A stretch of 64,000 nucleotides of DNA from Shimia marina (GCF_001458175.1 NZ_CYPW01000008.1:97924-161923); one strand, 5' to 3'. Positions 1-8,092 are shown, numbered from the stretch's first letter. The notes: generated by a model not told the origin, from the letters alone. Numbers and translations are program-made.

Positions 1-466
1 GGCTGCCCTTCTGCATGGAATAGGTCAACCCCGCCGTCAGGGCATCAACCACCAGTGCCAGTCCCGCGATGATGACGACTGTCCACCCTTTCACCTCAGG
101 CGGCTCGATAAGGCGCATGCCGCCTTCATAGATCAGATAGAGCCCGATCACGATCAGCGTCGTGTAGTTGATCAAGGCCGCCACGGTCTCGATCCGGCCA
201 TAGCCGAAGGTCATTCGCTCATCAGCGGGCCGCCGCGCGATCTTGCGGGCCGCAAAGGCAATGACAAGCGCGGCCATGTCCGAGAAGTTATGCAGCGCAT
301 CCGCGATCAGGGCGAGAGACCCTGCGAAGATGCCGCCGACGATCTGCGCAACCGTCAGAAGACCGTTCGCCCAAATCGCAATTGCTACCCGGCGATCCCC
401 GCTGGACGGGTCCAGATGGGCATGGCTGTGACCATGGTGATCATGCGGCACGGGTCTCTCCCTCAT
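1..466 (-). CDS. CDF-family cation efflux protein, copy A (3' end outside window)
   Basis: The reverse strand encodes the N-terminal ~155 residues of a cation diffusion facilitator; the C-terminus lies beyond base 1. After the ATG at 466 comes a His-rich stretch (PHDHHGHSHAH), then membrane segments with the metal-site motif DALHNFSDM. It closely matches the complete copy at 40024-41004, which fixes the start. CDF proteins exchange cytosolic Zn, Co, Ni or Cd for protons across the inner membrane. The start lies inside the 3' end of the transglutaminase-like gene (26-base overlap), so the two are cotranscribed from the MerR-type promoter at 1232-1262. Metal specificity cannot be told from sequence. 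Confidence 0.88.
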   Translation of the reverse strand, partial: MRERPVPHDHHGHSHAHLDPSSGDRRVAIAIWANGLLTVAQIVGGIFAGSLALIADALHNFSDMAALVIAFAARKIARRPADERMTFGYGRIETVAALINYTTLIVIGLYLIYEGGMRLIEPPEVKGWTVVIIAGLALVVDALTAGLTYSMQKGS

Positions 467-1202
467 GCTGGTGCGCAATTGAGGCGTCGGGTTTCAGACG
501 GCCTGCGCGGAAGGCCCGCACACGCGCATTCATCCAGTGCCGGATGATGTTCCGATAGAGCCATCCGCGCAAACGCCCGAATTTCTGCTCATGCTCTGCA
601 TAGAAAGCGTCGGGCGTGTCGAACGTTCCGAAATCCTGCACGATCCCGGTATCCTGGATATATGTGTCCTGCCCTGTCCACTCGACAGGCGGCGCGTTGA
701 GGCAATCCGTCCCAGCACCGTAACCGCACAGACTCTCGCGGTCGGTAAACGACGATTGCAGAACCTTCAGGAACGCGCTGTCGAGAATGAAGCCTTCGAG
801 ATTGATCCACTTGCCGTCCAGTGCGACCTCGATCCACGAATGCAGGATCTCTTCCGGCGCAATCGGGTAGACCAGCTCCGGCACAACACCGCGCTGAAGG
901 CCCTTGTGGATCGTGAACCCGTGGATTCTGCACTTTATGCCCACACCCCGAAGGAGCGCCATAAGGAGCGTGCCCTTCGTATTGCACTGACCATAGCCAT
1001 CAGACAGCACCTCGGACGCTGGAATGTCGTCGGCGCGGTTGTAGCCGAAGGCGATCTCGTTGCGGATATAGTCATAGATCGCGCCAATCTTGTCGGTGTC
1101 GGACAGATCACGCCAACCCCTTGCAGCGATGAGCTCCGCTATGGGCGCCGCCCCAAAATCCAGGATCGGGGTTGCGGTCAATAAAGGGTCATTATGTGCC
1201 AC
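441..1202 (-). CDS. Transglutaminase-like cysteine peptidase family protein, copy A
   Basis: A 253-residue cytoplasmic protein with a transglutaminase-core fold. The predicted nucleophile is in GQCNTKG, the His in LHSWIEV, and the third position, usually Asp, appears to be Glu in WINLEGF. No signal peptide is visible. It is the first gene after a MerR-type promoter and overlaps the CDF gene, so it is likely part of a metal-stress response, but its substrate is unknown. The second copy (40979-41566) lacks about 58 internal residues just after the His. Family assignment rests on motif order; the function is not established. Confidence 0.75.
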   Translation of the reverse strand: MAHNDPLLTATPILDFGAAPIAELIAARGWRDLSDTDKIGAIYDYIRNEIAFGYNRADDIPASEVLSDGYGQCNTKGTLLMALLRGVGIKCRIHGFTIHKGLQRGVVPELVYPIAPEEILHSWIEVALDGKWINLEGFILDSAFLKVLQSSFTDRESLCGYGAGTDCLNAPPVEWTGQDTYIQDTGIVQDFGTFDTPDAFYAEHEQKFGRLRGWLYRNIIRHWMNARVRAFRAGRLKPDASIAHQHEGETRAA

Positions 1203-1231
1203 GATGGGGCTCCTCGAATCTTTCGAGTACA

Positions 1232-1262
1232 GAGATAATTGCTACAGTCGCTGTAGGTTCAA
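1232..1262 (-). promoter_or_regulatory. MerR-type promoter/operator A1 (transglutaminase-CDF)
   Basis: Read on the minus strand: -35 TTGAAC (1257-1262), a 19-base spacer, then TTATCT (1232-1237). The spacer carries a perfect inverted repeat CTACAG-CGA-CTGTAG (1242-1256). The overlong spacer with a dyad inside it is the hallmark of MerR-family activated promoters. The same box recurs at nine other places in the window. Confidence 0.85.
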
Positions 1263-1293
1263 GCAAAAACTTCGAATAGTTTTCTGTGCTCAC

Positions 1294-1722
1294 TCACACC
1301 CCAATTTGATCGTGCTCGGTCAGACACTCCGAATGGTCTCTTAGCACTTCAAGGACGCGGCATTGCGATGCGTTGCCGCCACTACATTCCTTGACCATGC
1401 GTTTCAATTCCGCGCGCAACGCTTTCAAGCGCTCCATTCTCTGCTCAACGAGCTTCAATTGTCGGCGTGCGATCTCATCGGCTTCGTGACAGGGCCGGTC
1501 CGGCGCGTCGGACAAATCAAGCAACTCCCGGATCGCGTCGAGCGGAAATCCCAACTGTCTGCTGTGCCGGATGAATGCGAGGCGATCAAGTTCAGCGTCA
1601 CCATAGCGACGTTGCCCGCCTTCAGTCCGACCAGGTTCCGGCATCAATCCAATCTGCTCATAGTAGCGGATCGTCTGAACCTTGGTGCCGGTCCTCTTCG
1701 CAAGAGTCCCAATTGTGAGCAT
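1294..1722 (-). CDS. MerR-family metal-responsive regulator, copy A
   Basis: 142 residues. The N-terminal winged helix-turn-helix starts MLTIGTLAKRTGTKVQTIRY, followed by a dimerisation helix. The effector region has cysteines at about 78, 113, 121 and 133; C78 plus C113...C121 match the ZntR/CadR/PbrR group (Zn, Cd, Pb) rather than CueR. A near-twin lies at 42315-42743. It sits between the divergent CDF and SCO operons, and the repeated dyads around it are its likely operators. Effector metal is inferred only at the subgroup level. Confidence 0.92.
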   Translation of the reverse strand: MLTIGTLAKRTGTKVQTIRYYEQIGLMPEPGRTEGGQRRYGDAELDRLAFIRHSRQLGFPLDAIRELLDLSDAPDRPCHEADEIARRQLKLVEQRMERLKALRAELKRMVKECSGGNASQCRVLEVLRDHSECLTEHDQIGV

Positions 1723-1729
1723 GTCGAAA

Positions 1730-1760
1730 CCCCGTTAATCCTCTAGTGAATGTAGATTTA
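1730..1760 (-). promoter_or_regulatory. Candidate MerR autoregulatory promoter A2
   Basis: Just upstream of merR copy A, the minus strand shows TAAATC (1755-1760), the dyad CTACAT-TCA-CTAGAG (1741-1755) and a weak -10 TAACGG about 17 bases away (1732-1737). The -35 differs from the TTGAAC of the target promoters, which would suit a weaker autoregulated promoter. The counterpart before merR copy B has the same layout. Confidence 0.6.
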
Positions 1761-1827
1761 TCTCACTCATGGCGCAACCGCGGAAATCACGTTTTGGCGA
1801 TCTCTGGCGCGCTCTTTAGAAAACCAC

Positions 1828-1858
1828 TTGAACCTACAGTAGCTAGAGGATGTAAACC
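1828..1858 (+). promoter_or_regulatory. MerR-type promoter/operator A3 (SCO-Dsb operon)
   Basis: TTGAAC (1828-1833), 19-base spacer, TAAACC (1853-1858), with dyad CTACAG-TAG-CTAGAG at 1834-1848. Box B3 at 42854-42884 is almost base-for-base identical. The promoter position shows that the SCO gene starts downstream at 1893, not at the upstream in-frame ATG at 1746. Confidence 0.87.
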
Positions 1859-1892
1859 GGCTCAAAACCGAGAATCAAACGGGCGAAATAAC

Positions 1893-2492
1893 GTGCGTCT
1901 TTCAGTTATTCAGAGACTATTGTGGGGTCTGGCAGGCACAGCGCTTCTTGCCTTTGCGGCATTCCAGTATTTCGAACCTTCGACCGATACCGACGCTAAT
2001 GCCTCTAACCCTGCGTTTTACGCCGATTTCGAACTGACCGATCATCGTGGATTGGTGCAGACGGATGAGTACTTTGCCGGGCGGTGGATGCTTGTCTTTT
2101 TTGGCTTTGCCAACTGCCCAGATGTATGCCCAACGACGCTCGCCGAAGTTGCCGCCGTCATGGAAGACCTAGGAACAGATGCAGAGAAAATACAGCCTAT
2201 CTTCATCTCGATTGATCCTGAACGCGACACACCCGCTGCGCTGGCCGAGTATGTGCCCTTGTTCAATGCAGGCATCATTGGGCTGACCGGCACGCCGGAG
2301 CAGATTGCTGAGACGTCCGAGACCTTTCCGATCTTCTATGAGCGGATCGAGGAGGCCTCAGCACCAAATGGCTACACAATGGGCCACACATCGCATCTAT
2401 TCCTCTTCGATCCAAAGGCGCGCTTCACCGACTCTTGGGCTTATGGCACCTCTGCCGAAGAGATACTTACCGATCTAAGAGAGAGGCTCTGA
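1893..2492 (+). CDS. SCO1/SenC-type copper chaperone/thiol protein, copy A, first of two
   Basis: 199 residues with an N-terminal membrane anchor (residues ~7-25) and a thioredoxin-like SCO domain outside the membrane. The CxxxC copper motif is in NCPDVCPTT, and the distal His is in YTMGHTSHLFLFD. SCO proteins deliver copper to cytochrome oxidase CuA or act in periplasmic thiol/copper redox. The GTG start at 1893 follows the promoter at 1828-1858 and matches the GTG of copy B at 42921. It is the first gene of a tightly packed eight-gene operon; the presence of DsbA/DsbB suggests the two cysteines are handled by that pair. Confidence 0.92.
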   Translation: MRLSVIQRLLWGLAGTALLAFAAFQYFEPSTDTDANASNPAFYADFELTDHRGLVQTDEYFAGRWMLVFFGFANCPDVCPTTLAEVAAVMEDLGTDAEKIQPIFISIDPERDTPAALAEYVPLFNAGIIGLTGTPEQIAETSETFPIFYERIEEASAPNGYTMGHTSHLFLFDPKARFTDSWAYGTSAEEILTDLRERL

Positions 2493-2497
2493 CCCAA

Positions 2498-2920
2498 ATG
2501 AACCGATTATACGGAGAAACTGCCCTCGGGCTGGCTTGGGTGATCGCCCTCATCGCCTCGCTTGCTGTTCTGTTCATTGGCGAAGTGCTGGGGCAGACAC
2601 CTTGTGTTCTTTGCTGGTTCCAGCGCGCCTTCATGTTTCCACTGGCGATAATTCTTGGGCTGGGACTATGGTGGCAAGATCCGCGTGTTGGTCGGTACGG
2701 TGTCGTACTCGCACTTGGTGGCGCAGCAGTGGCTGCTTGGCATATGGGGTTATATGTCGGGATCATACCTGAACGCGTCCAACCTTGTACTGCGACGGGG
2801 CCCTCTTGCACTGACGACAACCAGTTGGTGTTAGGCATCCCCATTCCGCTGATGGCCGTTGTTACATTTGCGCTTATTGGTGCGCTTTCAGTCCTATCTC
2901 TCAAGGAGAAAAAATCATGA
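2498..2920 (+). CDS. dsbB: DsbB-type disulfide bond formation protein, copy A
   Basis: 140 residues with four membrane helices. The first periplasmic loop has TPCVLCWFQRA (CxxC) and the second has the cysteine pair in QPCTATGPSCTDD. DsbB reoxidises DsbA and passes electrons to quinone. The ATG at 2498, five bases after the SCO stop, matches the start of copy B. Its stop overlaps the next ATG (ATGA), so it is translationally coupled to the DsbA-like gene and is the likely oxidase of that partner. Confidence 0.92.
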   Translation: MNRLYGETALGLAWVIALIASLAVLFIGEVLGQTPCVLCWFQRAFMFPLAIILGLGLWWQDPRVGRYGVVLALGGAAVAAWHMGLYVGIIPERVQPCTATGPSCTDDNQLVLGIPIPLMAVVTFALIGALSVLSLKEKKS

Positions 2921-3576
2921 ACCGACGCGGGTTGATTATTTCCGTTCTCGCAATGGGTGCTGCCGGTTTTGGTGGGGCCGCGTGGTATGTAAACCAACCA
3001 AAACCGTCATCTGAACGTGCGGTTGTCGCGCCAGAGTTGGCGGACGCTTTGATGCGACCATATTCGCCTGTTTTGGGGCCCGCTGAAGCCCCCGTGACCA
3101 TCGTTGAGTTCCTCGATCCAGCCTGCGAGGCCTGTCGCGCATTTCACCCCGTCGTAAAAGATATTTTGGACAAAAATCCCGAAGCCGTGCGTGTTGTCAT
3201 ACGATACACCCCGTTTCACGGACCGATTTCGGATATAGCCGTCAAGTTGCTAGAAGCGGCCCGGATGCAGGGCAAGTTCGAACAGGTGCTAAATGCTCTA
3301 ATGGCTTATCAAGACGCGTGGGCGGCGCATGGGGCGTTTGATCAACAAAAGCTGGGAAAGATCGCGGCCGGAGCCGGGCTCGATCTCGAACTTGCGATAG
3401 AGCAGATGAAATCACCCGATATCGTGGCAATCGTCAATCAGGACAAAGCGGACGTAGAAACAATGGGCGTTCGCCAGACCCCAACGTTCTACATCAATGG
3501 CAAGCCGCTAGATCCGTTTGGAATGGACGAATTGAGACAACAGGTTGACGCCGAAGTAGCTGCAGTTGGCAGCTAG
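2917..3576 (+). CDS. DsbA-family thiol:disulfide oxidoreductase, copy A
   Basis: 219 residues: an N-terminal signal/anchor (residues ~5-24), then a DsbA-type thioredoxin fold with active site PACEACRAF and the conserved cis-Pro region in RQTPTFYING. The CEAC active site and the 'AP VTIVEF D' lead-in match the DsbA/BdbD-like group used with a dedicated DsbB. It is predicted periplasmic and coupled to the preceding dsbB. Likely clients are the operon's cysteine-bearing SCO, LytM-associated or DUF411 proteins; this is inference. Confidence 0.92.
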   Translation: MNRRGLIISVLAMGAAGFGGAAWYVNQPKPSSERAVVAPELADALMRPYSPVLGPAEAPVTIVEFLDPACEACRAFHPVVKDILDKNPEAVRVVIRYTPFHGPISDIAVKLLEAARMQGKFEQVLNALMAYQDAWAAHGAFDQQKLGKIAAGAGLDLELAIEQMKSPDIVAIVNQDKADVETMGVRQTPTFYINGKPLDPFGMDELRQQVDAEVAAVGS

Positions 3577-3598
3577 TGGTCAAAAAGGGAACCGCAAA

Positions 3599-4063
3599 GT
3601 GAAGACAGTACTCTATGGCCTGATGGCCGCAAGCATGTTCGCATCAAGCACAGCGACCCCGGTAGAAGCTGGTTCGGAAGACGTTGTCGTCGAAGATGCC
3701 TGGGCGCGCGCGTCAATCGGCGTAAACCGTCCGGGTGTCGCGTATATGACAATCCGCAATACAGGCGACGAGGCTGTGATACTTACTGGCCTCCGCACGG
3801 ATTTGGCGATGATGCCTGATATTCACCAGACATCCACAAATGCCGATGGTGTTAGCTCAATGGCACCTGCAGGCGAGATCGAGATTGCGCCGGGTGAATC
3901 TGTGTCTCTGGAACCGGGTGGCCTTCACGCCATGCTGATGCGCTTGCAGCGACCGATGGCCAAGGGCGAAAGCTTTTCCTTGACGCTCGACTTCTCGGAC
4001 GGTGGTGAGATCGTGGTCGAGGTTCCAATTCTAGGTATTGCAGCGCGCGGTCCCGAGAGCTAA
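3599..4063 (+). CDS. PCuAC-type periplasmic copper chaperone, copy A
   Basis: 154 residues with a signal peptide ending near VEAGSED. The copper-binding pattern is visible as MPDIH, then SSM, then GGLHAMLM, matching the family's H(M)X10MX21HXM ligand set. PCuAC proteins bind Cu(I) in the periplasm and work with SCO proteins. The GTG at 3599, eight bases after AAAAAGGGA, is chosen over an upstream in-frame ATG at 3566 that overlaps dsbA and would hide the signal peptide. Flanked by SCO genes on both sides of the operon. Confidence 0.9.
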   Translation: MKTVLYGLMAASMFASSTATPVEAGSEDVVVEDAWARASIGVNRPGVAYMTIRNTGDEAVILTGLRTDLAMMPDIHQTSTNADGVSSMAPAGEIEIAPGESVSLEPGGLHAMLMRLQRPMAKGESFSLTLDFSDGGEIVVEVPILGIAARGPES

Positions 4064-4695
4064 TGACCCGACGGTCGATCCTCAAGTATGCCTTCGCTGG
4101 CATCGCGGCGATCGTCCTGACACTTGTTGTTGGGTGGTGGCAGGTCGATGGCCCCGGCGCGCCCGAACAAGCGGGGTTGCGCCCGGTTGCCCTATCTGAA
4201 ATGGAATTCCGCCTGACAGATCACGAAGGTAACGAGGTTGGACCCGAAAACCTTATCGGCAGCCCGTCAATGGTCTTCTTCGGCTTCACCTATTGCCCGG
4301 ACGTTTGTCCGACGACTCTGTCGGATATTTCCGGCTGGCTTGATGACCTGGGCGAAGAGGCGGAGGGAATGAACGTGGTGTTCATCACCGTCGATCCAGA
4401 GCGGGATACTGTCGAGGCAATGGCCGAGTATGTCGGCTATTTCCATCCGTCGATCCGCGGGTGGACTGGCCCGGAAGAGGAAATTGCGCGCGCAGCACAG
4501 GGCTTCCGCGCACGCTATGGGCGGGTGCCGACCGAAGGTGGCGACTACACCATGAACCACACTGCCAGCGTTTTCCTTTTCGACGCGAAAGGCCGGTTCA
4601 GCACCATGATCGACTATCACGAGCCGAGGGAATTCGCAGTGCCGAAAATCCGGCGTGCGCTCAATAGAGAAACTGGGGGGCAACATGAGAATTAG
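4063..4695 (+). CDS. SCO1/SenC-family protein, copy A, second of two
   Basis: 210 residues: N-terminal anchor (~residues 8-27), then a SCO domain with CxxxC in TYCPDVCPTTL and the distal His in YTMNHTASVFLFD. It is a divergent paralogue of the SCO at 1893-2492 rather than a duplicate: the anchor and loops differ. It overlaps the stop of PCuAC by one base and overlaps the next gene by 11 bases. Two different SCO proteins flanking DsbB/DsbA/PCuAC suggest one copper chaperone and one thiol reductase, but sequence does not say which. Confidence 0.92.
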   Translation: MTRRSILKYAFAGIAAIVLTLVVGWWQVDGPGAPEQAGLRPVALSEMEFRLTDHEGNEVGPENLIGSPSMVFFGFTYCPDVCPTTLSDISGWLDDLGEEAEGMNVVFITVDPERDTVEAMAEYVGYFHPSIRGWTGPEEEIARAAQGFRARYGRVPTEGGDYTMNHTASVFLFDAKGRFSTMIDYHEPREFAVPKIRRALNRETGGQHEN

Positions 4696-6058
4696 AACAA
4701 TCGCGGCAGGTTTCGCATTCGTATCGGTGCTGTCGGTGGGCGGGTTGGCAATATCGGGCATCTGGTCGAAGGATCCGATCCCTCCCGGTCTGGCAGCTGC
4801 AACCACTTGGTCGCCACCTCAACTCCCGCTTCCCACTTCTATTGAAACGGAAACACCGCAGGTCGCACAAACACGTGTGGAGCCCGCAATACCACTCCAG
4901 TCCATGCCACGTCTGGAGGTTGCGAGCGCCGATACTCTCTTACCGACGATAGAACCTCCGCTCTCCAACTGGTCACGCGATATCGCAACCGGCGAGACGC
5001 TCGACACCGTTCTTGAAGAAGCAGGTCTCTCAGCGACTGACCGTGCCGAGGTCGCTCTGGCCCTCGGCGCGGAATATGATCTGAGGCGACTTAGGCCTGG
5101 GCATTCGGTCACCGTTGTCTCGACGATGGACGGCAGCCCGCGCAGCGTCGCGCTCTCCGTCGAGGACGGTGTGCGGATCGAGGCGATCTTTGGCGAAGAG
5201 TTGGCCACGCAGGTCGTGACCCCGGCTCCCGACTTCATAACATCGGCGGGCGAAGCGGTGATCGACAGCTCGCTTTTTGCCGCGCTGGAAGAAGCCGAGA
5301 TGCCTGCCCGCTTCGCTGTCGATTTGGCACAGATGCTGGGTGGAATCGTCGACTTCCGTCGTGAGGTGACCGGCGGAGAAACGCTTCGGCTACTGTGGCG
5401 CGAGGCCCGTGTTGGCGAAGACAGAATTGGTCAGCCGGAACTTACCTTTGCATCGCTGGAGATCGGCGGCGCACTTTATGAAGTTGTCTGGCCGGTAAGC
5501 GGTAGCGATCGGGCAACGATTTACGTCAATGGCACGGTTCTCCGCGTTTTTGCACAGCCTGTCGAAGGGGCGCGATTAAGCTCGGTATTTGGCCGCCGTA
5601 CGCACCCGGTCTACGGCAATGTCCGGATGCACACAGGTGTCGATTTCGCGACGGCAAGCGGAACGCCGGTTCAAGCGACAGCACCGGGACGGATCAGCTT
5701 CATCGGCTGGCGGGGCGGCTATGGTCGCGTGGTCGAAATCGCCCACGGCTCAGACACAATGACACGCTATGCGCATCTCAGCGCTGTGCCCGAGGGCCTG
5801 GCACAAGGCCAACGCGTTGCGGCGGGAGATGTGATCGGTCGCGTCGGCGCGACTGGCACGGCGACGGGCCCGAACCTGCACTACGAAGTCCTCGTGGATG
5901 GACGCCCTACTGACCCCCTCTCTGACGACAGACTTGCCGAAGCGGCTGAGAGCGAAGCGGATGATACAGCCGCGCTTTTGCGTCTGGTCGAGGCGCGGGC
6001 GCTTCTGAATGAAAACCTCGGCAGCGACATTGCCGAAACGACAACCGAAAGGCTCTGA
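4685..6058 (+). CDS. LytM/M23-domain peptidoglycan peptidase-like protein, copy A
   Basis: 457 residues: signal/anchor at the N-terminus, a long central region with a LysM/OapA-like stretch (LRRLRPGHSVTVV), and a C-terminal M23 domain from about residue 305. Zinc ligands are visible in HTGVDF and in LHYE, and YAHLS is kept, but the first His of the usual HxH pair is Asn (GPNLHYE); copy B has the same change. This may reduce or alter hydrolysis. The ATG at 4685 matches the copy B start; an earlier in-frame ATG at 4655 lies deep in the SCO gene. Confidence 0.87.
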   Translation: MRIRTIAAGFAFVSVLSVGGLAISGIWSKDPIPPGLAAATTWSPPQLPLPTSIETETPQVAQTRVEPAIPLQSMPRLEVASADTLLPTIEPPLSNWSRDIATGETLDTVLEEAGLSATDRAEVALALGAEYDLRRLRPGHSVTVVSTMDGSPRSVALSVEDGVRIEAIFGEELATQVVTPAPDFITSAGEAVIDSSLFAALEEAEMPARFAVDLAQMLGGIVDFRREVTGGETLRLLWREARVGEDRIGQPELTFASLEIGGALYEVVWPVSGSDRATIYVNGTVLRVFAQPVEGARLSSVFGRRTHPVYGNVRMHTGVDFATASGTPVQATAPGRISFIGWRGGYGRVVEIAHGSDTMTRYAHLSAVPEGLAQGQRVAAGDVIGRVGATGTATGPNLHYEVLVDGRPTDPLSDDRLAEAAESEADDTAALLRLVEARALLNENLGSDIAETTTERL

Positions 6059-6061
6059 CCC

Positions 6062-6517
6062 ATGAGACGCATGATCCAAGCTCTTGCCATCACACTCGCC
6101 CTGTTACCGGCGGCGCAGGCCCTCGCGGAGGCAACCCCAATAGACGTCCGCAAGACCAATGGATGCGGTTGCTGTCTGTCCTGGATGAATCATCTTGAGG
6201 AGAACGGCTTCGCACCAATAGGCCAGGACATGTTCGGCGGCCTTCTCGTGCGCTTCAAACTCGACAACGGAGTGCCGCAGCGCATGGTCTCCTGTCACAC
6301 TGGGCTCGTGGACGGTTACGTGATCGAGGGACATGTGCCTGCAGCCGACATCCGCCGCCTTCTGAACGAACGCCCCGATGCGGTCGGTCTCGCAGTCCCC
6401 GGAATGCCCTATGGTTCGCCAGGGATGGGGCCGGAAGACGAACGCGATGCCTACGACGTCTTCTTGATCCAGAAAGACGGCTCGACCGAAATATTTTCGA
6501 GCTACCCAGCAGGGTAA
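6062..6517 (+). CDS. DUF411 periplasmic metal-binding protein, copy A
   Basis: 151 residues with signal peptide (cleavage near ALAEATP) and the DUF411 pattern: KTNGCGCCLSW with clustered cysteines, MVSCHT, EGHVPAADI and GLAVPGMPYGSPGM. DUF411 proteins are frequent in copper and silver resistance clusters and are thought to bind the metal; the mechanism is not settled. It follows the LytM gene by three bases, so it belongs to the operon. Related copies are at 47100-47558 and 34270-34737. Confidence 0.9.
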   Translation: MRRMIQALAITLALLPAAQALAEATPIDVRKTNGCGCCLSWMNHLEENGFAPIGQDMFGGLLVRFKLDNGVPQRMVSCHTGLVDGYVIEGHVPAADIRRLLNERPDAVGLAVPGMPYGSPGMGPEDERDAYDVFLIQKDGSTEIFSSYPAG

Positions 6518-6616
6518 CCGAGCCGAATTATGGAAGTCCTTTCCCCAATCTAGCTAACCTATTCAGCCGCTTCAGCGCAGACCGGCCAATGGTATCCAAA
6601 GTAGTTACGTTGCAAC

Positions 6617-7099
6617 ATGTTGACAGTCAACAAAACACAAGTACTCGGCATACTAGCTGTCGTCGGCGCCGTCGCCACTGATCAGGTAACAAAAGCCTGG
6701 GTTGTCGCGAGCGCCGATACCCTAAAAGACGGGATCGCTGTCTTTCCCGGGCTTAATCTCACGTTCCATCGCAATGATGGCGTAACCTTCGGGCTTTTGG
6801 GTGGCGCCCCCTGGTGGGGCCTCTTGCTTCTTGCGCTTATCATTTGTGCCTGGCTCCTGATCATGATGCTTCGCACAGAGAGCAGTATAGAAGCGATTGC
6901 GTATGGGGCGATCATAGGTGGCGCGCTCGGCAATGTCGTTGATCGCATCCATTATGGAGCCGTAACAGACTTCCTTGATTTTTTCATTGGATCTGCACAC
7001 TGGCCGACTTTCAACATGGCAGACGTATTCATTGTCGGAGGTGCCGGATTACTGCTGGTGGTACCAGTGATCCAGAGGCACTTCGAGGGCGATCATTGA
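6617..7099 (+). CDS. lspA: Lipoprotein signal peptidase (LspA), copy A
   Basis: 160 residues, four membrane helices. The catalytic Asp residues are in NVVDRIHYGAVTDF and FNMADVFIV, and the conserved NDGVTFG is present. LspA cuts the signal peptide of diacylglyceryl-modified prolipoproteins. It is one of three LspA genes in the window; all three sit beside metal exporters or the SCO operon. A 99-base gap from DUF411 holds no obvious terminator, so it probably ends the operon, as in copy B. Confidence 0.93.
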   Translation: MLTVNKTQVLGILAVVGAVATDQVTKAWVVASADTLKDGIAVFPGLNLTFHRNDGVTFGLLGGAPWWGLLLLALIICAWLLIMMLRTESSIEAIAYGAIIGGALGNVVDRIHYGAVTDFLDFFIGSAHWPTFNMADVFIVGGAGLLLVVPVIQRHFEGDH

Positions 7100-7364
7100 A
7101 GACATTGCCCCAAGTTTCATTCGGCGGATTTTTTGCCTGAGCAACTGTTTCCTCGATTTGCCGGACAAGAAAAATTTCTCGTGCCACAAGTCTGAATAAT
7201 CTATGTTGGCATTGTAGGTGCCTACTCCGGCGAGCTTGCCGATCGCTCAAGTATTGACTTTTCTAAAGGCACCGCGACAAAACCAAGTTTCGAAATCGAA
7301 CCAGTAACCACCCGCAGATATTGAATCATAAAGAAGGTTGCTCAAAAAAGGACTTGCTCGGCGC

Positions 7365-7700
7365 ATGCACCTACCAACGCTTACTTTATGCCGAACCTGC
7401 CGTGACGCGGATCCAACCCTGTATGATCAAGTGGTATCAACGCTAAAGGCAGCGAATGTGAAGGCAAAATTGCAGCACGTCGATTGCATGTCCGGCTGCA
7501 TGCGACCACAAACGCTTGCAGTCCGACAGAACGACAAGACTGCTTATCTTTTCGGTGAGATAACTGCTCAAGACCTGCCGGACATCCTGACATTCATCCG
7601 GATGTATCAGGAAAGCCCAGACGGTAACTTCGCGGATGCAAGGCCACTTGGAAAGCTGCGTTTCAAGGCTATTGCTCGCATTCCCGCAGATGTGCAGTAA
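7365..7700 (+). CDS. DUF1636 metal-binding protein
   Basis: 111 residues, opening with LTLCRTCRDAD and a second cysteine pair in CMSGCMRP, the layout of DUF1636 proteins that cluster with cobalamin and cobalt genes. Four cysteines could hold a metal or Fe-S site. The ATG at 7365 is preferred to a TTG at 7338, which sits on top of its own AAGAAGG. It lies just upstream of the B12 riboswitch but is not controlled by it. The 265 bases between lspA and this gene hold nothing I can name. Confidence 0.8.
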   Translation: MHLPTLTLCRTCRDADPTLYDQVVSTLKAANVKAKLQHVDCMSGCMRPQTLAVRQNDKTAYLFGEITAQDLPDILTFIRMYQESPDGNFADARPLGKLRFKAIARIPADVQ

Positions 7701-7859
7701 ACCACCCGCACCACGATATTAGTAGCTCCTGCGGTGAATTATTGCATTCAGTACAGTGTTGACAGCAGCAGATTTCAAATCAATTTGGCGCTGCGGAACT
7801 TAGGCATGCCGGTTTCGTACTTGACCTGCTACCGCCTAATCGGACAGAAACAGTCATTA

Positions 7860-8045
7860 CGGTGCTCAAAGGTGCAAATGCATTAGAGCTGAAACGGGAA
7901 TGAGGACGGTGGACCAAATCGCGGCACCGAAACCTCAACCGCCCCCGCGACTGTGAGCGGCGAGCTACCTTCCATTTCCACTGGTGCGAGAGTGCTGGGA
8001 AGGGGGAAGACGGCATCGACCCGCGAGTCAGGAGACCGGCCGTAT
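7860..8045 (+). ncRNA. Cobalamin (B12) riboswitch
   Basis: The conserved blocks occur in the right order: GCTGAAACGGGAA (7888-7900), CCGCCCCCGCGACTG with AGCGG closing (7939-7960), TTCCACTGG...CTGGGAAGG (7977-8003) and the B12 box AGTCAGGAGACCGGCC (8026-8041). It leads directly to cbtB. Adenosylcobalamin binding would repress cobalt uptake. The 7701-7859 stretch upstream presumably carries the promoter, but no clear -35/-10 was picked out. Confidence 0.95.
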
Positions 8046-8061
8046 ATTGAACGTAACTTGC

Positions 8062-8079
8062 GCCGTCGGGTGTGACGGC
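8062..8079 (+). promoter_or_regulatory. Hairpin abutting the cbtB ribosome binding site
   Basis: GCCGTC (8062-8067) pairs with GACGGC (8074-8079), and AAGGAGG follows at once (8080-8086), seven bases ahead of the ATG at 8093. This placement fits a translation-controlling expression platform of the riboswitch rather than a terminator, because no T-run follows. Confidence 0.55.
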
Positions 8080-8092
8080 AAGGAGGACTAAA

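Noticed and set aside
1746..1892. Upstream extension of the first SCO gene
   Set aside because: It contains the MerR-type promoter at 1828-1858 and has no counterpart in copy B, which starts at GTG 42921.
7180..7230. Possible further MerR box (GTAGGTGCC...CTACTCC) before DUF1636
   Set aside because: Arms do not fit the CTnnAG-N3-CTnnAG pattern and no -35/-10 with a 19-base spacer is present.
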